A stretch of DNA of 64,000 nucleotides from Irpex lacteus (lineage: Eukaryota; Basidiomycota; Agaricomycetes; Polyporales; Irpicaceae). A model generated the notes under the pieces. The model was given only the letters and a program-made list of their open reading frames with translations. It searched no databases and was not told where the DNA came from. The stretch is taken from contig MQVO02000006.1 of NCBI GenBank assembly GCA_001986395.2, positions 1,488,001 through 1,552,000 of the forward strand. The letters run 5' to 3'. Made by a program: the position numbers and the translations under genes. This document shows positions 44,315 to 56,868 of this stretch, piece after piece. Positions within the stretch are counted from its first letter, which is position 1. Each line of letters begins with the position of its first letter.

Positions 44315-47179
44315 ATGAACATCTTCCGTAGTTGTACGTGTCCTTTGTTCAATTTCTCAATCAATATCACTGAAAATGCCCTCCAGTGATGGGAAAGGTC
44401 TGGCGTGAGTCTCGAATCGGTCTTCAAGTCACAAGTTGAATGTGAAAGTTGACATCATCGTCTTTATCACAGATGACCCAAATGCCGCAGAAGTCGTGAA
44501 GATATCCGAGGGCCAGCTGTTCTTAGTCCGGGAAGAGACTATTCGTAGTGATCGCGAATGCATGTACGTCCGCTGCGGCCCACTCAATGCTCAACAATGT
44601 TCACGGAGCTATTTCTACAGATACAACGATGCAATGGCCACAATCCGACGCGTGCCACAGCTGGACCACCATTTCCAACTTGTAATCACGCGTGTTTACG
44701 AAGACGGTGATCAGGAGCTGCTTGAGGACGAAGACGAAAGTGAGTTTGCTACTCTTCTGCCCGCAGTCCAGGACCTGAAGCTTTACATAGCCGACGAGGA
44801 GCGTACGTTCTTGATCTCGGAGGAGCTCGAGTTTCGCACAGGCCAAACCGAAGGAGAGCCGACATTTATATGGCGAGATATCGAGGGTGATGTGAATGAG
44901 TTCTACGAGTTCGTAGCGAGAGGCACAAATGAACCAACGAGGGCCTTCTTCGAAACCTGCATGTATCGTGCCATGTACGAACGGAAGTATAAGACTTCAG
45001 CAGACAACACTCAGGATAAGGATTTGACTGAATTCATCTGGCAGTGCGTATTTAGTTCAATTCAGGTATGCTTGACTGGTTCTCACCATCTCTTGTAGGC
45101 CCCCGCCGCCGAAGAACGCGAAAGGCAAAGCCAGAGCGACCAGAAAGAGCTCTCCCCCTTCACAGATTCCTGAGGAGCCTGAACCTGTGGCAGCTTCGGA
45201 ATCACAGTCCACAGAAGCTGATAGTCAAGAGTCAGAGGACTTCGAAGGACCGCCAAAACCTCACGTTGACCCCAACGTGCAAACGTACGCCGGTGCACCA
45301 GCGCTCCTATTCCGCCACGACTTCGACACAGGCCAGTTCGTTCAAGAAAGACCGGTCTATGCTCAGATTGTTAGGCGGAAGGACAGCCCTCCGTTCCTCT
45401 ACTGGCTCATGGCGGCCAATGGCGAGCACATATTCTTATTACATGCAATCACCTCCGAGATGAACCAGAATGTTGCAAGAGCATATAGGTCGATTACCTG
45501 GAATCATATTAGCGACGGTGTGGGGAGGAGCTGGTGTTTGGTATTTGAGTCGGATGAAGACTTCACGGGCATGTTCGAGGGCATGACCATTGCACTTTGG
45601 GAGCACGGTAACCAGACCCCGTGGTCGAAAGCAAAGGTAAAGTTCCCATCCAATTCCATCCGCTAGACAGAGGCTGAGGTTATTATGTGATAGACCGACG
45701 AACAAGCATACGCCAGGAGCGCCAACGAGGATGTGATCATGCGAGATGCTGAAGACGACTCGGACGAGGAAGATGCGGTTCTGGACGAGCTTGGTAGGTT
45801 TTTTCTCTCGCGAATCGCATCATGAATTCAGCGCTTACAATCCGCCGTGCATACAGAGAAGGAGGATGACGACTTCTCTGAACCGGAAGAGGACGATGAT
45901 GCTCCTGAGGACGAAGAGGACGGACCTCCAGCTCTTGGAAAGGGCGAGAAGAACTCCCAGCTAACTGTCGGGTACAGAGGAGACCGGTCTTATGTCGTCC
46001 GCGGGAACAACATCGGTGTCTTCAGTCATACAGGCGACCACGGCGCAGTCAAGTACCACGCCACCATCGCTAAGATCGCACATCCCAAGAGCAACCGGGC
46101 CATCAACCCGAACGAAGTCATGTTGCACGAGCAAGATACCAAGATGGTCATCCGAGACGAAAACGCGCCGAACTCGCTGTTCGAACTCGACATCGAGCGC
46201 GGGAAGATCGTCGAGGAGTGGAAGGTGAATGACAACATCCCTGTGAGACATATCGCTCCGGACAGCAAGTTCGCTCCGATGACGCACCAGCAAACACTTG
46301 TCGGTGCGTCCGGGAACGCTCTCTTCCGGATCGACCCCCGTATTAGCGGCGACAAGCTCGTCGACAGCCAATTCAAGCAGTACGTCTCCAAGAACAAGTT
46401 CTCTGGTGTCACTACGACCGCCGCTGGCAAACTCGCCGTGGCCTCCGAGAAGGGCGACATCCGGCTCTTTGACGCAATTGGGAAGAACGCGAAGACGGCG
46501 TTGCCCCCGCTGGGAGACCCTATTACTGGTGTGGACGTTACGGCGGATGGACGATGGGTTGTGGCGACGACGAAGACGTATCTGTTGTTAATCGATACGC
46601 TCATTGGTGAGGGTCGGTATGCGGGAAGCTTGGGCTTTGATAGGAGCTTCCCGGCGGATTCGAAGCCGGTTCCAAGGAGGCTGCAGCTTAGGGCGGAGCA
46701 TGTGGCGTATATGGGTCACTCGGTTAACTTCACGCCTGCTAGGTACGTTGCAGTCGCGGTTCTTCTGCGGCGGAAGGTGGGTGAATGCGAGCTGATGCGG
46801 TTGTTCTTAGGTTCAACACTGGTGAAGGCGCACAGGAGAACGCGATCGTCACTTCGACGGGCGAGTTCGTCGTCGCGTGGGACTTCGCCAAAGTCAAGAA
46901 GGGCTTGCTCGACAAGTATGAGATCAAGAAGTATGAAGATCATGTCGTGCAAGATAACTTCAAGTTTGGCGATGACAAGGAAATCGTGAGTTCTTTCTCT
47001 TTGTATGTTGTATGCGCGCAGTTGCTGAAGCTGAGATTCGAACTTTTCAGATTGTCGCGATGGAGAATAATGTCGTTGCTGTCAACAAGAAGGCTCTGCG
47101 CAGACCTACCCGTGCCTCGCTCGCCACGCCTAGCAAGAACTTGCGGAGTCGTTCGAGCATCGTGAATACCCCTTATTAG
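44315..47179 (+). CDS. VID27: Vid27-family vacuolar import and degradation protein
   Basis: About eight exons. The first two are tiny: 44315-44333 (MNIFRS) and an 18-nt exon at 44387-44404, which read through to LMGKVWHDPNAAEVVKISEG. N-terminal PH-like region to about residue 220, then an acidic linker and SGPPKP/PYAG-type middle part. An acidic run (DSDEEDAVLDELEKEDDDFS) precedes the C-terminal WD40-like beta-propeller (NSQLTVGYRGDRSYVVRGNN to FVVAWDFAKVKKGLLDKYEI). It ends RSRSSIVNTPY. In yeast Vid27 is cytosolic and linked by name to Vid-pathway degradation of gluconeogenic enzymes, though its role is poorly defined. Family identity is firm. Confidence 0.9.
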
Positions 47180-47840
47180 TCGGTCGCTCTGCGTACGTTT
47201 CAACGATGAGAAGACCATCCAGGGAATCCTTATCTCCCCGTGTATCGTTTTTGTGTTATTTCTCTTCCCCTTCCTTTTACATAGTGGTCTAGCTGTTGTT
47301 CCTTTTTCTTCTTGTATTCCCGCTCCTGTATGCGATACCTTCCACTATCTTCCAATATTGAACCGAAATAATGTACTACGTATTCTTACCCTTCTACCTT
47401 TACGAGTTATCACGAGAATGTGGCTACTATTACTGTACCGTTAGCTTAGCTTCAACCACTTCATATCCATTATGCACTGTATTGATGATATGATTCCAAA
47501 ATGAGACAGCATCAGTCGGCAGGTAGTGCGTGAGTACTATGTTACAGTCCAACTATAAATACAATCCGATGTAAAAATGGCCACAATCCAGGTGAGTCGT
47601 CCTGAGTATGACGTAGGACGGAGGCTGTGAAAAATCGCTGGAGAGATGGGGATGATAGCGAAGTGGGGGCAGGTAACGGGCACTGAAGGTCTTGGGATGC
47701 GAGAGTACTGGGCAGGTGGGTAGCAGGCTTAGGACAAATAAGTGTCCGGGGCACAGGGTCCGGTTATCGACGAACGTATTTTCCACCAATTCTGTCCAAG
47801 CTGGTTGAGCTACAATGTGGCAGATATCGACTCAGGCCAC
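47180..47840. other. Convergent 3' region of VID27 and the Ctp1-like gene
   Basis: About 660 bp. Open frames here are short and antisense to each other; no gene is supported. Confidence 0.45.
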
Positions 47841-48957
47841 TCACCTCGCTTCAGCCTCAGCATTTCTCAGCTTGTCAGCATGCATCTCCCTAGCACGTTT
47901 GTTAATCTCTTCCGTCTGCTGAGTATCGGGAAACCCGATATCCCAGTATCCTGGAGGAGTCTTCGGGGCCTCCCAACGTCGACGATGTCGTGAAACTTTC
48001 TGGACGTGTTGTTTGACACTGCGGCTGAGAGACGTGGTGTTCTCTGGCTCTTCGTCGCTGTCGAAGGTGTCGTACTTCCGCTTCTTTTGCGGGGTGGTGG
48101 GTGGGGAACGCCATAAAGGCGGTTGGGCGGGAAGAGGGAGAGGAGCGAGCGCGCTGTAGTACTGCGAGAAGTTTGAATTAGGTGGTTCTTCATAGTCCAC
48201 AACGATGAACACGTACCTCGCGACAACATTCACAATCCTCTGCGTCCAGTTTACTCCGATCGTGTTTATGTCGTACGACTTCCTCGAACTGAAAGTTGAG
48301 GCCCTCGTTATGTGCAGGGTTAAGGCGGAACCGGGAGTTCAGTGATATCTTCGAGCTGAGGTAAATATGAGTAGGCGTTTGACGTGAGGCTATAGGATTT
48401 CTACTTACGGTGACAATGGTTCCGCAACAGTCGAACGCTTTAGCGACTTCTTCTTAGGGGATTTCGCTTTACCTGGGTTACATCACTGAACAAGGTCGAG
48501 TGAAGAGAAATAGAGCTGTTCACGTACTGCTAGACCCAGGTGTACGTGTCAAATCTTCAGACACTACCGACACTGTGTAGTAAGTGATGATTCAACACGA
48601 GAATAGCAGCATAGAAGCAAAAAACTTACGTTTATTCTCGTCGCGTTTGTCAGTTCTTCGCGTGGCCGGGCTCGAAGCACCCTTTGCGGCGTGCTCAGGA
48701 GATAGAAGGCTGGGGAGAGGGTCAAGCGTTGCATCGTTAAGCTTGATCGCGTGTGAGTCTGGCGTATCCTTGGGTGTAGTAGTGGTCATGTAAGCCTTCT
48801 TGTTGCCTCCGACAAGGACCCATTTCTTGAATCGCTTCCACTTCTGAATTTCCGCCTCATAACGCTGTTCCATCTGTCTCTTCTGCTCTTCAAGCTGCGC
48901 GTACCGCTCACGAAGGTCGTGCAGCTCTTGTCTGAGTTGCGCGAGCTCTTCCTCCAT
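47841..48957 (-). CDS. CTP1: Ctp1/Sae2/CtIP-type DNA-end resection factor
   Basis: Five exons on the minus strand give about 305 residues. The N-terminus from ATG 48957 is a coiled coil (MEEELAQLRQELHDLRERYA, residues 1-45), matching the tetramerising helix of CtIP. A Lys-rich middle exon reads KAKSPKKKSLKRSTV. The C-terminal Sae2 domain is well preserved: a CxxC-type knuckle DAEDCECCREYY, then SRHRRRWEAPKTPPGYWDIG followed by FPDTQ. These correspond to the CxxC and RHR segments of Ctp1/CtIP that bind DNA and activate Mre11-Rad50-Nbs1 endonuclease. It acts in the nucleus in double-strand break repair and meiosis. Splice phases agree. Confidence 0.85.
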
Positions 48958-49740
48958 GGCGGATCACAAGGAAGTTGTCTCCGCGCGTTGGCGCTGAGCG
49001 ACACAGCCGAGTCTTGCCTCTTTGGGACATTCGGTTATATGAGCGTCTACGGCAAAACCACGTTTGAACTTTGCCAGTCGTTCGACTTTGCCAACTCGCA
49101 ACTCTGATCACAGTTGCAGTCAATCAGCACTGACGCGAATCTTTACTTAATGGGCCTTTACAAGGTTAAGACTTCTCGCTAGTCTCTCGGTACGACATTA
49201 TCATCAATACCGTGACTCAAGATGCGACATTGCACCCCCATATGCTCGAAGCAACTTGAAGATTTGGTGACTTGACAGGTACGTCAGTGTGCTATACGGC
49301 CATATCTAGCTGTCATTCATTATACGCAACTAAGTTTCGATGTTACATCTTGGCTCTTTAGTGCTATGACTTGTGGCAAAAGGAGGCCTTGCCTGTCGGA
49401 ATCTCCTCAATTCACGGACGTAAAGCGCGACGAAGGTTACAAAGCGAATCTTCGTATGTCGTAACGCCGATCACTTGTCCACCTTGAAACATCCTTTATT
49501 ATCGTTCTGCAAGCTACCGACAGTGTTTTACTGCTCCTATCTTGTTGGTTGCGCGCTTCTCAATCAGACTTCTGACTGGTCAATGGTGAGAGACCAACGC
49601 ATTTTTCTTTTCCAGCTGAATGTTATGGCTACGAGCAAACGAAGAACAATCCTCTTAAAAGACGACAACAAGATTTCCCTGGGAGATCCTGGCAATCCAC
49701 CTCAGGCTCGCTGGCGAGCCCACTATTCTTTCTACTCGAG
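48958..49740. other. Divergent promoter region, Ctp1-like / DUF6533 gene 1
   Basis: About 780 bp; one 106-codon plus frame (49475-49795) overlaps the next gene's first exon in another frame and is not supported. Confidence 0.4.
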
Positions 49741-51459
49741 ATGGCTGGAGCCCACAAACAAGAGTTCTTTGCTGATATCAGGTGTCTCTCGTTAATGATA
49801 CTATGGTCTCTCACTGTTTTCTAATGCTCACTCTTGCAGTCTCTTGCGCGCTGAAAACAGTGCTTCCGTTGCACTTCTAGGTAAACTGTCTTTCATACTT
49901 CAGCATCTGACTCTGACGCAGTGCTGGTTGAAAGTAGCCCTAGTCGCATATGAGCACCTTATCACGTTACATCGAGAGGTTCAAGTCATATGGTACCAAC
50001 GGTTCAGCATATACAGCATTTTGCTCTTCATCAGCCGTTACTGTATACTCGCGTGGACCATCGCTGTTCTAGCTTCTACCACAACCATCCTGGTGAGCTT
50101 TTTGCGGATATTTATCCTCTGATTTACATTTTTGACTTAATCTATGCTATAAGAGGTGCGTGTAATGTCATAGTGACAGTTACTTATGGACAATCTCATA
50201 CTTTTACTTACAGATGTAATATTACGACTGGATTTGTCGTAGGGCTCGAGGTGGCTTTGCGTCTGAATGGTGCAGGTTAGTGTTGATCTTCTGCAGTGGA
50301 AATCATCGATCGCATATACGACACACATAGTATTCGCAGCTGCGCGTGCATACTCAATATCGACATGGCGCTATCGTGCAGGAGTTGCGTTGTTCATTCT
50401 GGGACTTGACTCTGTTGCGGTCGTGGTAGATTTGGTGGGGTCCTCCGTATTAGAATGCTCTATCATCACAATCACTGACGCCAGCAATTTAGTACCAGCT
50501 AAGCGGCATATTCTCTTCAGTCAATGGTGTGCTCGATGAGTGTACGTCGCGGACCACGATAAGTAGCTCGGTCAACTTGCAGTGCGTTTTCCTTGGATTA
50601 TGAAAATATTCGGCTGGGTGTTAACATGTCAATAGATGTAAGTCGGATCGTCGCGTGCATGACTCGGACGTGTGCGCAAACAGAGCTAATCTCGTATGTC
50701 CAGTGTCGTCGGTCACTGCGGTATGCAATATCGCAGGCGATATCTGCTTACTTGTGGTGATATGGATGAACGCCACGCAATCCTGGACCTTGAAGACTCG
50801 AGGTAGCTACGGCGCCAGCATCTCTCGGTTGATGATGCGTGATGGTTAGTGTATGATTCATTAACGCAAAATCTTCTCACGCATCTCTAATCTTGGCTTA
50901 GGTACGGTGTACTTTGTGTGAGAATTGTTCAGCTTCGTTGCGTGGCGGAGGTTCTTATCATACACAGGGCTCTTCTCGTGATCAATATCAGCGAGGCCAT
51001 CTTATCGAAGACGACCGTAAGCACCTCATTCTATAACGTTCAGGGCGAGATATTCACGACCGACCACACCTTACTGCAGGGAGTATTCATTGTGGCACCG
51101 TTGGGGATCGTGTAAAGTTGAACACATTCTTTTATGTTTATCCGTTGGCTTACAACGACAACACCACTAGGTTGATATCTGTTCTTTCATCACGGTTCAT
51201 CCTTAATCTTCGCTGGCAGGATCACAAAAGTCACCGCCTTTCTGACGTCTCGATAAACTCGTTCCATTTCACTCAAACGTCGGATGAGCTCTGTCATCCC
51301 TCAAATAGTGACATTGAAGCTCAGGACCGCCAGTCTACACATGCTTCAGAACCAGTTGGACGGGATCGTTGTACCTTCATCACTTGTACAGCTCCAGACG
51401 GCCAGTCACCAGACGAGAGACAGATCGAAAGACTTCATCACGAGCCAGATATTGTATGA
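49741..51459 (+). CDS. DUF6533-type seven-helix membrane protein, tandem copy 1
   Basis: A many-exon gene from ATG 49741 (MAGAHKQEFFADIS, then LLRAENSASVALL). The DUF6533 signature follows: VALVAYEHLITLHREVQVIW and YQRFSIYSILLFISRYCIL. Later helices are CNITTGFVVGLEVALRLNGA, VFAAARAYSISTWRYRAGVA with LFILGL, and a segment around 50,700 (CNIAGDICLLVVIWMN). The end contains the typical SSRFILNLRWQDHK, then an acidic/polar tail ending HHEPDIV at 51457-51459. DUF6533 proteins are abundant in mushroom-forming fungi and function is unknown. Several middle exons, especially 50095-50215, are not resolved with certainty. Confidence 0.7.
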
Positions 51460-52104
51460 CGGCTCGTATCTTCTCGTCTCACAGCATGGTCTTGTGCTGA
51501 GTTTATCCCTGAATCAGATGATTTGCCCAGATACCTGTGCTACAACGTGTCACTAAAATGTTGGCGATATACAGAACGACGAGGCTAAAAGAAAGCGACA
51601 GACCGTTGATCCGCTGTGTCTCACTGCTCTGTTCTCTTCGTGCGTGTGGATCCAAAGTCATTCTCCGCTCACTCAACGTAATGTAGGTTATACTCCCTTT
51701 CATGTCTTGCAACCACAGGAAGATAACATGAATCATTGGATAGCTTCATCAGCCATTGATGGAAATAAGAAGAGTGATAGAAGTTACATGGTACGTCGCA
51801 ACGTCGACCAGGTAGCCCTTTCAATGAAACTCAGCAATCTTTCCCTAGGAAACTGACAGTATTTTCATGTCCATATCTTGCACTGCTATCAAATCCGACT
51901 GTGGTCAGAAATTATGAAGATTTTCGTCTCCATGCGATGCCATGTCCAGGATACTGCTCTGTGCTTCTACTAGATGAGATGGTTGCACACAGAGGAGGTG
52001 CAGTGTCTATAAAAGGCCACGGTGTGTCACTCTGAGTGCCCCGCAACTCACAGGCTCCTTCCAGAACAGTGACTCGCTGGCGAAGATCACTTTTTACGCT
52101 TAAG
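51460..52104. other. Spacer between the two DUF6533 genes
   Basis: About 640 bp. Contains a CTATAAAAGG TATA-like element at about 52009, some 95 bp before the ATG of copy 2. No gene is seen. Confidence 0.45.
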
Positions 52105-53842
52105 ATGGCCCAGCACCAGTCGCAGAAACTCATCGAGCACATCAGGTATTTACGCTTTATACGATGCATCTGGCAGCCCGATAACTCTGCTTTCACAGTA
52201 CCCTACGTGTAGAGAATACGGTTGACCTGGCTCTACTAAGTAGGACCTCTTCCTCACCCGTATATGCAGCACTCATACGGAAACAAACAGCCCTCGTTAT
52301 ATACGAACACCTTATTACCTCACAGCGAGAGGTTCGAACCATATGGTACCAGCGGTTTGGCCTATATAGCGCTCTGTTGGTCATTAACCGTTATTGTACA
52401 CTTTTATGGGTGATAATGTTTGTGGCTTCAGACAATACCTTGTCGGTGAGAGAATATTGACTCACCGGGAATAATATCCACTCATCTCTAGCCACTTTGT
52501 GATTTAGGGGTGAGTCCGGCGGAAAATAAATGATAATGACGAAATCTCATACGAGTGCAGCTGTTACATCTGGATGAGACTCGTCGAATGGACTGAAGCG
52601 TGCTTGATACTGACTAGCGCAGGTGAGTGTGGCTTTTAATTCACAAGAAGTAGTGACCGGTACCTTCAATAAAACGCAGTATTAGCAGCTGCCCGTGCAT
52701 ACGCAATCTCGGCTCACCGTTATCGTATACTGGTGGCATTATTAGTTCTGGGGCTAGGCTTGGTTGTGGTTGCAGAATGCTTGGTGAGGTGTTTCCTACA
52801 TATTCTATAATACTTGCCCTCGTGGCGGTGACTAAGACCGATGGTTCACATAGTACGAATCGAGTCAGTCAACACCGTTAGCGGATCCTTTGCTAGGTCA
52901 CTGTGCCAAACGGACGTCAATAACTCAATTCATGGAATCGCAGTACGTATGTCTCATGACCACGGAGAATACTGACTGACGATCGTCGCCAGGTGTGAGT
53001 ATGACCATTATATATTGAACATGGCGCGCGACAGACCTTGTTCCTGTTGATGTAGTGTCAGAGCTTAGCATGGGATGCAATATCTCGGCGGACATCTCTT
53101 TACTGGCAGTCATATGGGCAAATACTCCAAAATCTTGGAGGATGAACAAGATCCAGGAGCGTGGTACCAGCGTGTCTCAAGTAATAATGCGTGACGGTCA
53201 GTGAGGTTGCTCCGACGATGCCATACCTGCTTAATGGTTTTTGACATTGGACACAGGCATGCTATATTTTGGGTGGGATGTTTCTTTCTTGGACCATCAT
53301 TAGATATCTAACGTTGTTTTCACCTTTTACAGGGCTCTCCTTGCACTCAATATAGCCAAACTGGTCTTTTTCTTTGCGTCTGTAAGTGTCTAATTAGAGA
53401 TTGTCAAGATCTCAACCTGATCAGACTCGGACCTATTCAGGGACATTTAGTCGTTGCACCGTTTGTGGTTATGTAAGAATAAATCTCCTTTCTGCTCGTC
53501 TCACCATTGCCTAATTATCCCTATCTCCTTAGTTTGAGGTCCATTCTTTCATCGCGCTTCATCCTCAATCTTCGCTGGCAAGATCACAAAGCCTGTTACT
53601 TCCCCGAGGTCTCGACGAAGTCCGTTCAGTTTGCCAATGTGCATGATGAATGGGCTCGCACCTCGAATGACGAAAACGATGACCAGGACATACTTGACAT
53701 ACGAGCTTCCGATCTGCAGTCGCAAGTACCAGGCTCCTGCGCCTCTCCAACTTCAAGTTTGTCGGAAGTTACAGCTCCGGACGACCCATTGCCAGATAGT
53801 AAACATAACGGGGAGCTTTATCACAATCTGGGCATTGTGTAG
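52105..53842 (+). CDS. DUF6533-type seven-helix membrane protein, tandem copy 2
   Basis: Paralogue of the preceding gene with matching exon order. The start is MAQHQSQKLIEHIS, then TLRVENTVDLALL; the signature is TLVIYEHLITSQREVRTIWY and QRFGLYSALLVINRYCTLLW. Later parts are CYIWMRLVEWTEACLILTSA, VLAAARAYAISAHRYRILVA with LLVLGLGLVVV, CNISADISLLAVIWANTPKS, and the closing SSRFILNLRWQDHK with an acidic tail ending YHNLGIV before TAG 53840-53842. Middle exon borders (52450-52560 and 52790-53020) are tentative. A receptor-like seven-helix topology is inferred; the function is unknown. Confidence 0.7.
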
Positions 53843-54737
53843 CGGTATGTACCAGAAGCTCAGTTTACCGTAGAGTCATGCACTGAAGTTAAATCCTTTA
53901 CCTACGCAGATTCATCGTGCAATACATTGAGGCCCGGGGCCATCCTGTCCAAGCTGTTTTCAAAGTAATTCATGCGGTAGTCCGGGTAGGCGGCGATACC
54001 TCCTAGTAGTACATTTGCGCGGCAAGTGACTGGTGGCTGACGATTCAGCAAACTATTACGAAGGTGACTATAGCCAAAACATGTCTTGCCCTTGTACCTG
54101 TATTTCCCACATGCATCATACCCTTGTGAGATAAAACAAGAGGGGGCAATTCAACGCTTGTGAGTCTCCGAAGTCCACCAACATCACATCAGCTCGAGTA
54201 CTTGCTCCCAACAACCTCCGACGGAGGTATCTCCCACCGCCCGAAGTACATTCCAGTGCGTATTTAAGTTCCCTGCTTCTGAGTGTGCACGAAAAGGCGT
54301 ACGTTGGATAGCCTAATCCATGTATCCGAACCTGATTCACTCGCAGTGCGGCTCGCGCATCGATAAACGTGCACTAATCTTTCCAAGGACAGTCAATTGG
54401 GTATCACATGGACGCGATTGGCGCAGGGGGGAGGAGAGGGTGAGCCCGATAAGTTACCACATACAATTTGAATCCGTGCCGTAGTGCAGCGGTCCAGCGG
54501 CCACCATCATCATCTTGATTCTCAAGTCTAAAATGCACGCCGGATGATCGATTCAGCCACAGAATTTGAGTCACCTGTATAAATATTCGGCTCTCAGGCT
54601 GTATGTCAGGAGGACTGTTCACGAGAGCTCGCCGTTTGACCTTCTCCCTGAGACTCCCTTGTCGTACTCTCTGATATCTGCTTGCTCTCCGTCGGCGTTT
54701 GTTTTTTCTTGCCATTTCTTCTGCATACCCGAGCGCT
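53843..54737. other. Intergenic region upstream of the MetE-like gene
   Basis: About 900 bp. The long minus-strand frame at 54404-54934 is antisense to the first exon of the next gene and is rejected as a shadow. Contains the downstream gene's promoter. Confidence 0.45.
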
Positions 54738-56443
54738 ATGTCAACTAGCTTGCACCTCCATCCGCCGTTCCGCGCTGAACACCTGGGATCGCTCAAGAGA
54801 CCCGCCCAATTGCTGAAAAAGCGCGAGGCGTACGATGCAAAGCAGATTTCTGTCGACGAGCTGAGGGAGGCTGAGGATGAGGCGATCAAGGCTATCGTGC
54901 AGGTGCAGCGGGAGGTCGGGATCAAGTCCATCACGGATGGTGAATTCAGGAGGTGCGTCTTCTTTGCCTCCAGTTGAGCTTGACGCTATGATCTTCATAT
55001 ACACTCGGAAATGAAGGCACATGTTCTTCGATGGTGTATTCAACAACCTTGATGGAATGGAGTTCATCCCGGAAGGTACGCTTCTTTGACTGATCTCTCG
55101 CTGTGGCGTCACTGATAACCTGGCGTTTGCAGTTCCCCTGTACATGTTCATGGAATATGTACCCGACTACGTTGCGTTCAAGAAGTTGGCGTTCAAGGGT
55201 GCTGACTCCTACATCTGCAAGGCAAGTCCTGAACCAATTCTGTGCTTTCGTGGCCTGGCCGTGCTCATGCAATTAAATATGGATAACAGGGCAAGCTAAG
55301 GAGGACGAAGCCATTTTACGTTCAGCAGTTCGAGCAGCTGAAGGCATTCACAAAACCCGAGGTACGCAGATTGCTTATCACCCTATGGCACTCAAATATT
55401 CACATGGCTGCACTGTATTCACAGGAACATGCGAACCTCAAACTCACCGTCTGCGCACCCGAGTGGTATCACTTGCGTCACGGAGAGTACGCCTACGACA
55501 AGAACATCTACAAGAACGACGGTAAGCAGTTCAAACGCTACACCAAATCACTCACCGCTTACACATGCCTTCCCGAGCATAGAGGAATACTTCGCAGACA
55601 TCGCAGTCGCCTACCAACAAGAGATCCAGGCTCTCTATGCCGCAGGCTGCCGTACGTCTCTTTTCTACATCTTACAACCCCCACCTCCCTGAATCTCGCT
55701 ATAGGCAACATCCAATTCGACGACCCCCTCCTCGCCTACTTCTGCGCCGACTCGATGATCAAGGGTATGGAAGAACGCGGGATCGACCATGAGGCGCTCT
55801 TGGACACCTACATCAAGGCGTACAACGACTGTTTGAAGGGCCGTCCGGAGGATATGACTGTGGGCTTGCATCTGTGCCGCGGGAACTTCCGAGTGAGTCT
55901 CCTAATCTCCTAATCTCCTAATCCCATCGTGTCATTCTTGTTGCCCTACGAACGTACTAAATTCGCACGCAGGGAGGAAAACACTTCAGCGAAGGCGGGT
56001 ACGACCGCATCGCCATCAAGCTCTTCCAGCAGATCAACGTCGACACGTACTACCTCGAATACGACACCGAGCGCGCAGGGTCGTTCGAGCCTCTCAGGCA
56101 TCTTCCCAAGCATAAGAGCGTCGTGCTGGGGCTCGTGACGTCCAAGTTTCCGCAGCTTGAGGATCCGGAGGAGTTGAAGCAGAGGATTAAGTCGGCGGCT
56201 GAGACTATTGCTGGTGGGACTGAGAAACGTACTGTTGAGGAGGCGTATAACCAGTATGTGGCATTTGTTGCTTCGTGTTGGAGAAACCTACTGATGGTGT
56301 GGTGGTGATGTAGGATCTGTATCAGTCCTCAATGCGGCTTCGCCTCGCACGCGGAAGGTAACCCCGTCTCAGAAGAGGACGTCGTGAAGAAGTTGTCGCT
56401 GGTCGTCAAAGTGGCCAAGGAGGTGTGGCCGCATGATGCATGA
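54738..56443 (+). CDS. MetE C-terminal/UROD-fold methyltransferase-like protein
   Basis: About eight exons give some 390 residues. It starts MSTSLHLHPPFRAEHLGSLK with an N-terminal RAEHLGSL and ITDGEFRR, the entry to the cobalamin-independent methionine synthase C-terminal barrel. Zinc-site residues are in place: GLHLCRGNFR (His-x-Cys), YYLEYDTERAGSFEPL (Glu) and SPQCGFASH (Cys). Substrate-loop markers are NIQFDDPLLAYF and KSVVLGLVTSKFPQLED. The protein has only one barrel, about half the length of true MetE. Such single-barrel relatives (YxjG/YxjH-like) may transfer methyl groups to homocysteine or another thiol; the substrate here is unknown. Confidence 0.82.
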
Positions 56444-56868
56444 GGATCATGGGGATGCAGGAGAGTTCAACCTCTCTCATATTTACCGGCATACTTATGA
56501 AAGGATATTGGGTTGACGGCCTGGGTTGGGTAGGCCTGTTTGTTTGGAGATTAATGAGGGGAAAAGTAGCTTTTGCTGTATGAGTTGATACTTGTATTGT
56601 ATTTTAGCAACGTCATTTGTGAGTGTATGTACATGTCCACAATGCTCCTATTTTTGTCGTGTGCACTATTCAGGCAACGATGATCTCTGACGACACAGTT
56701 ATCTTATCTGATAAGACCCAATAGCCGACCTTCTCCGACCCTGAGTCGATAAACTTTGAAGACTTGATCATCTACACAACTCAGATCTATTCTATATGGC
56801 CATCTATATCTACTACTCTATAATATATTCGTACACCAACCCTTTCCTGCAACTATCCACCCACCACC
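56444..56868. other. Convergent 3' region
   Basis: About 425 bp between the stops of the MetE-like gene and the HAD gene. AT-rich with TATATTCG-type poly(A) context; no gene seen. Confidence 0.45.

Noticed and set aside
52330..52345. GGTTCGAACC resembling a tRNA B box
   Set aside because: It lies inside the coding exon of DUF6533 copy 2, and no A box or cloverleaf partner is found.
54404..54934. 176-codon minus-strand frame
   Set aside because: Antisense to the first exon of the MetE-like gene, whose protein motifs are clear.
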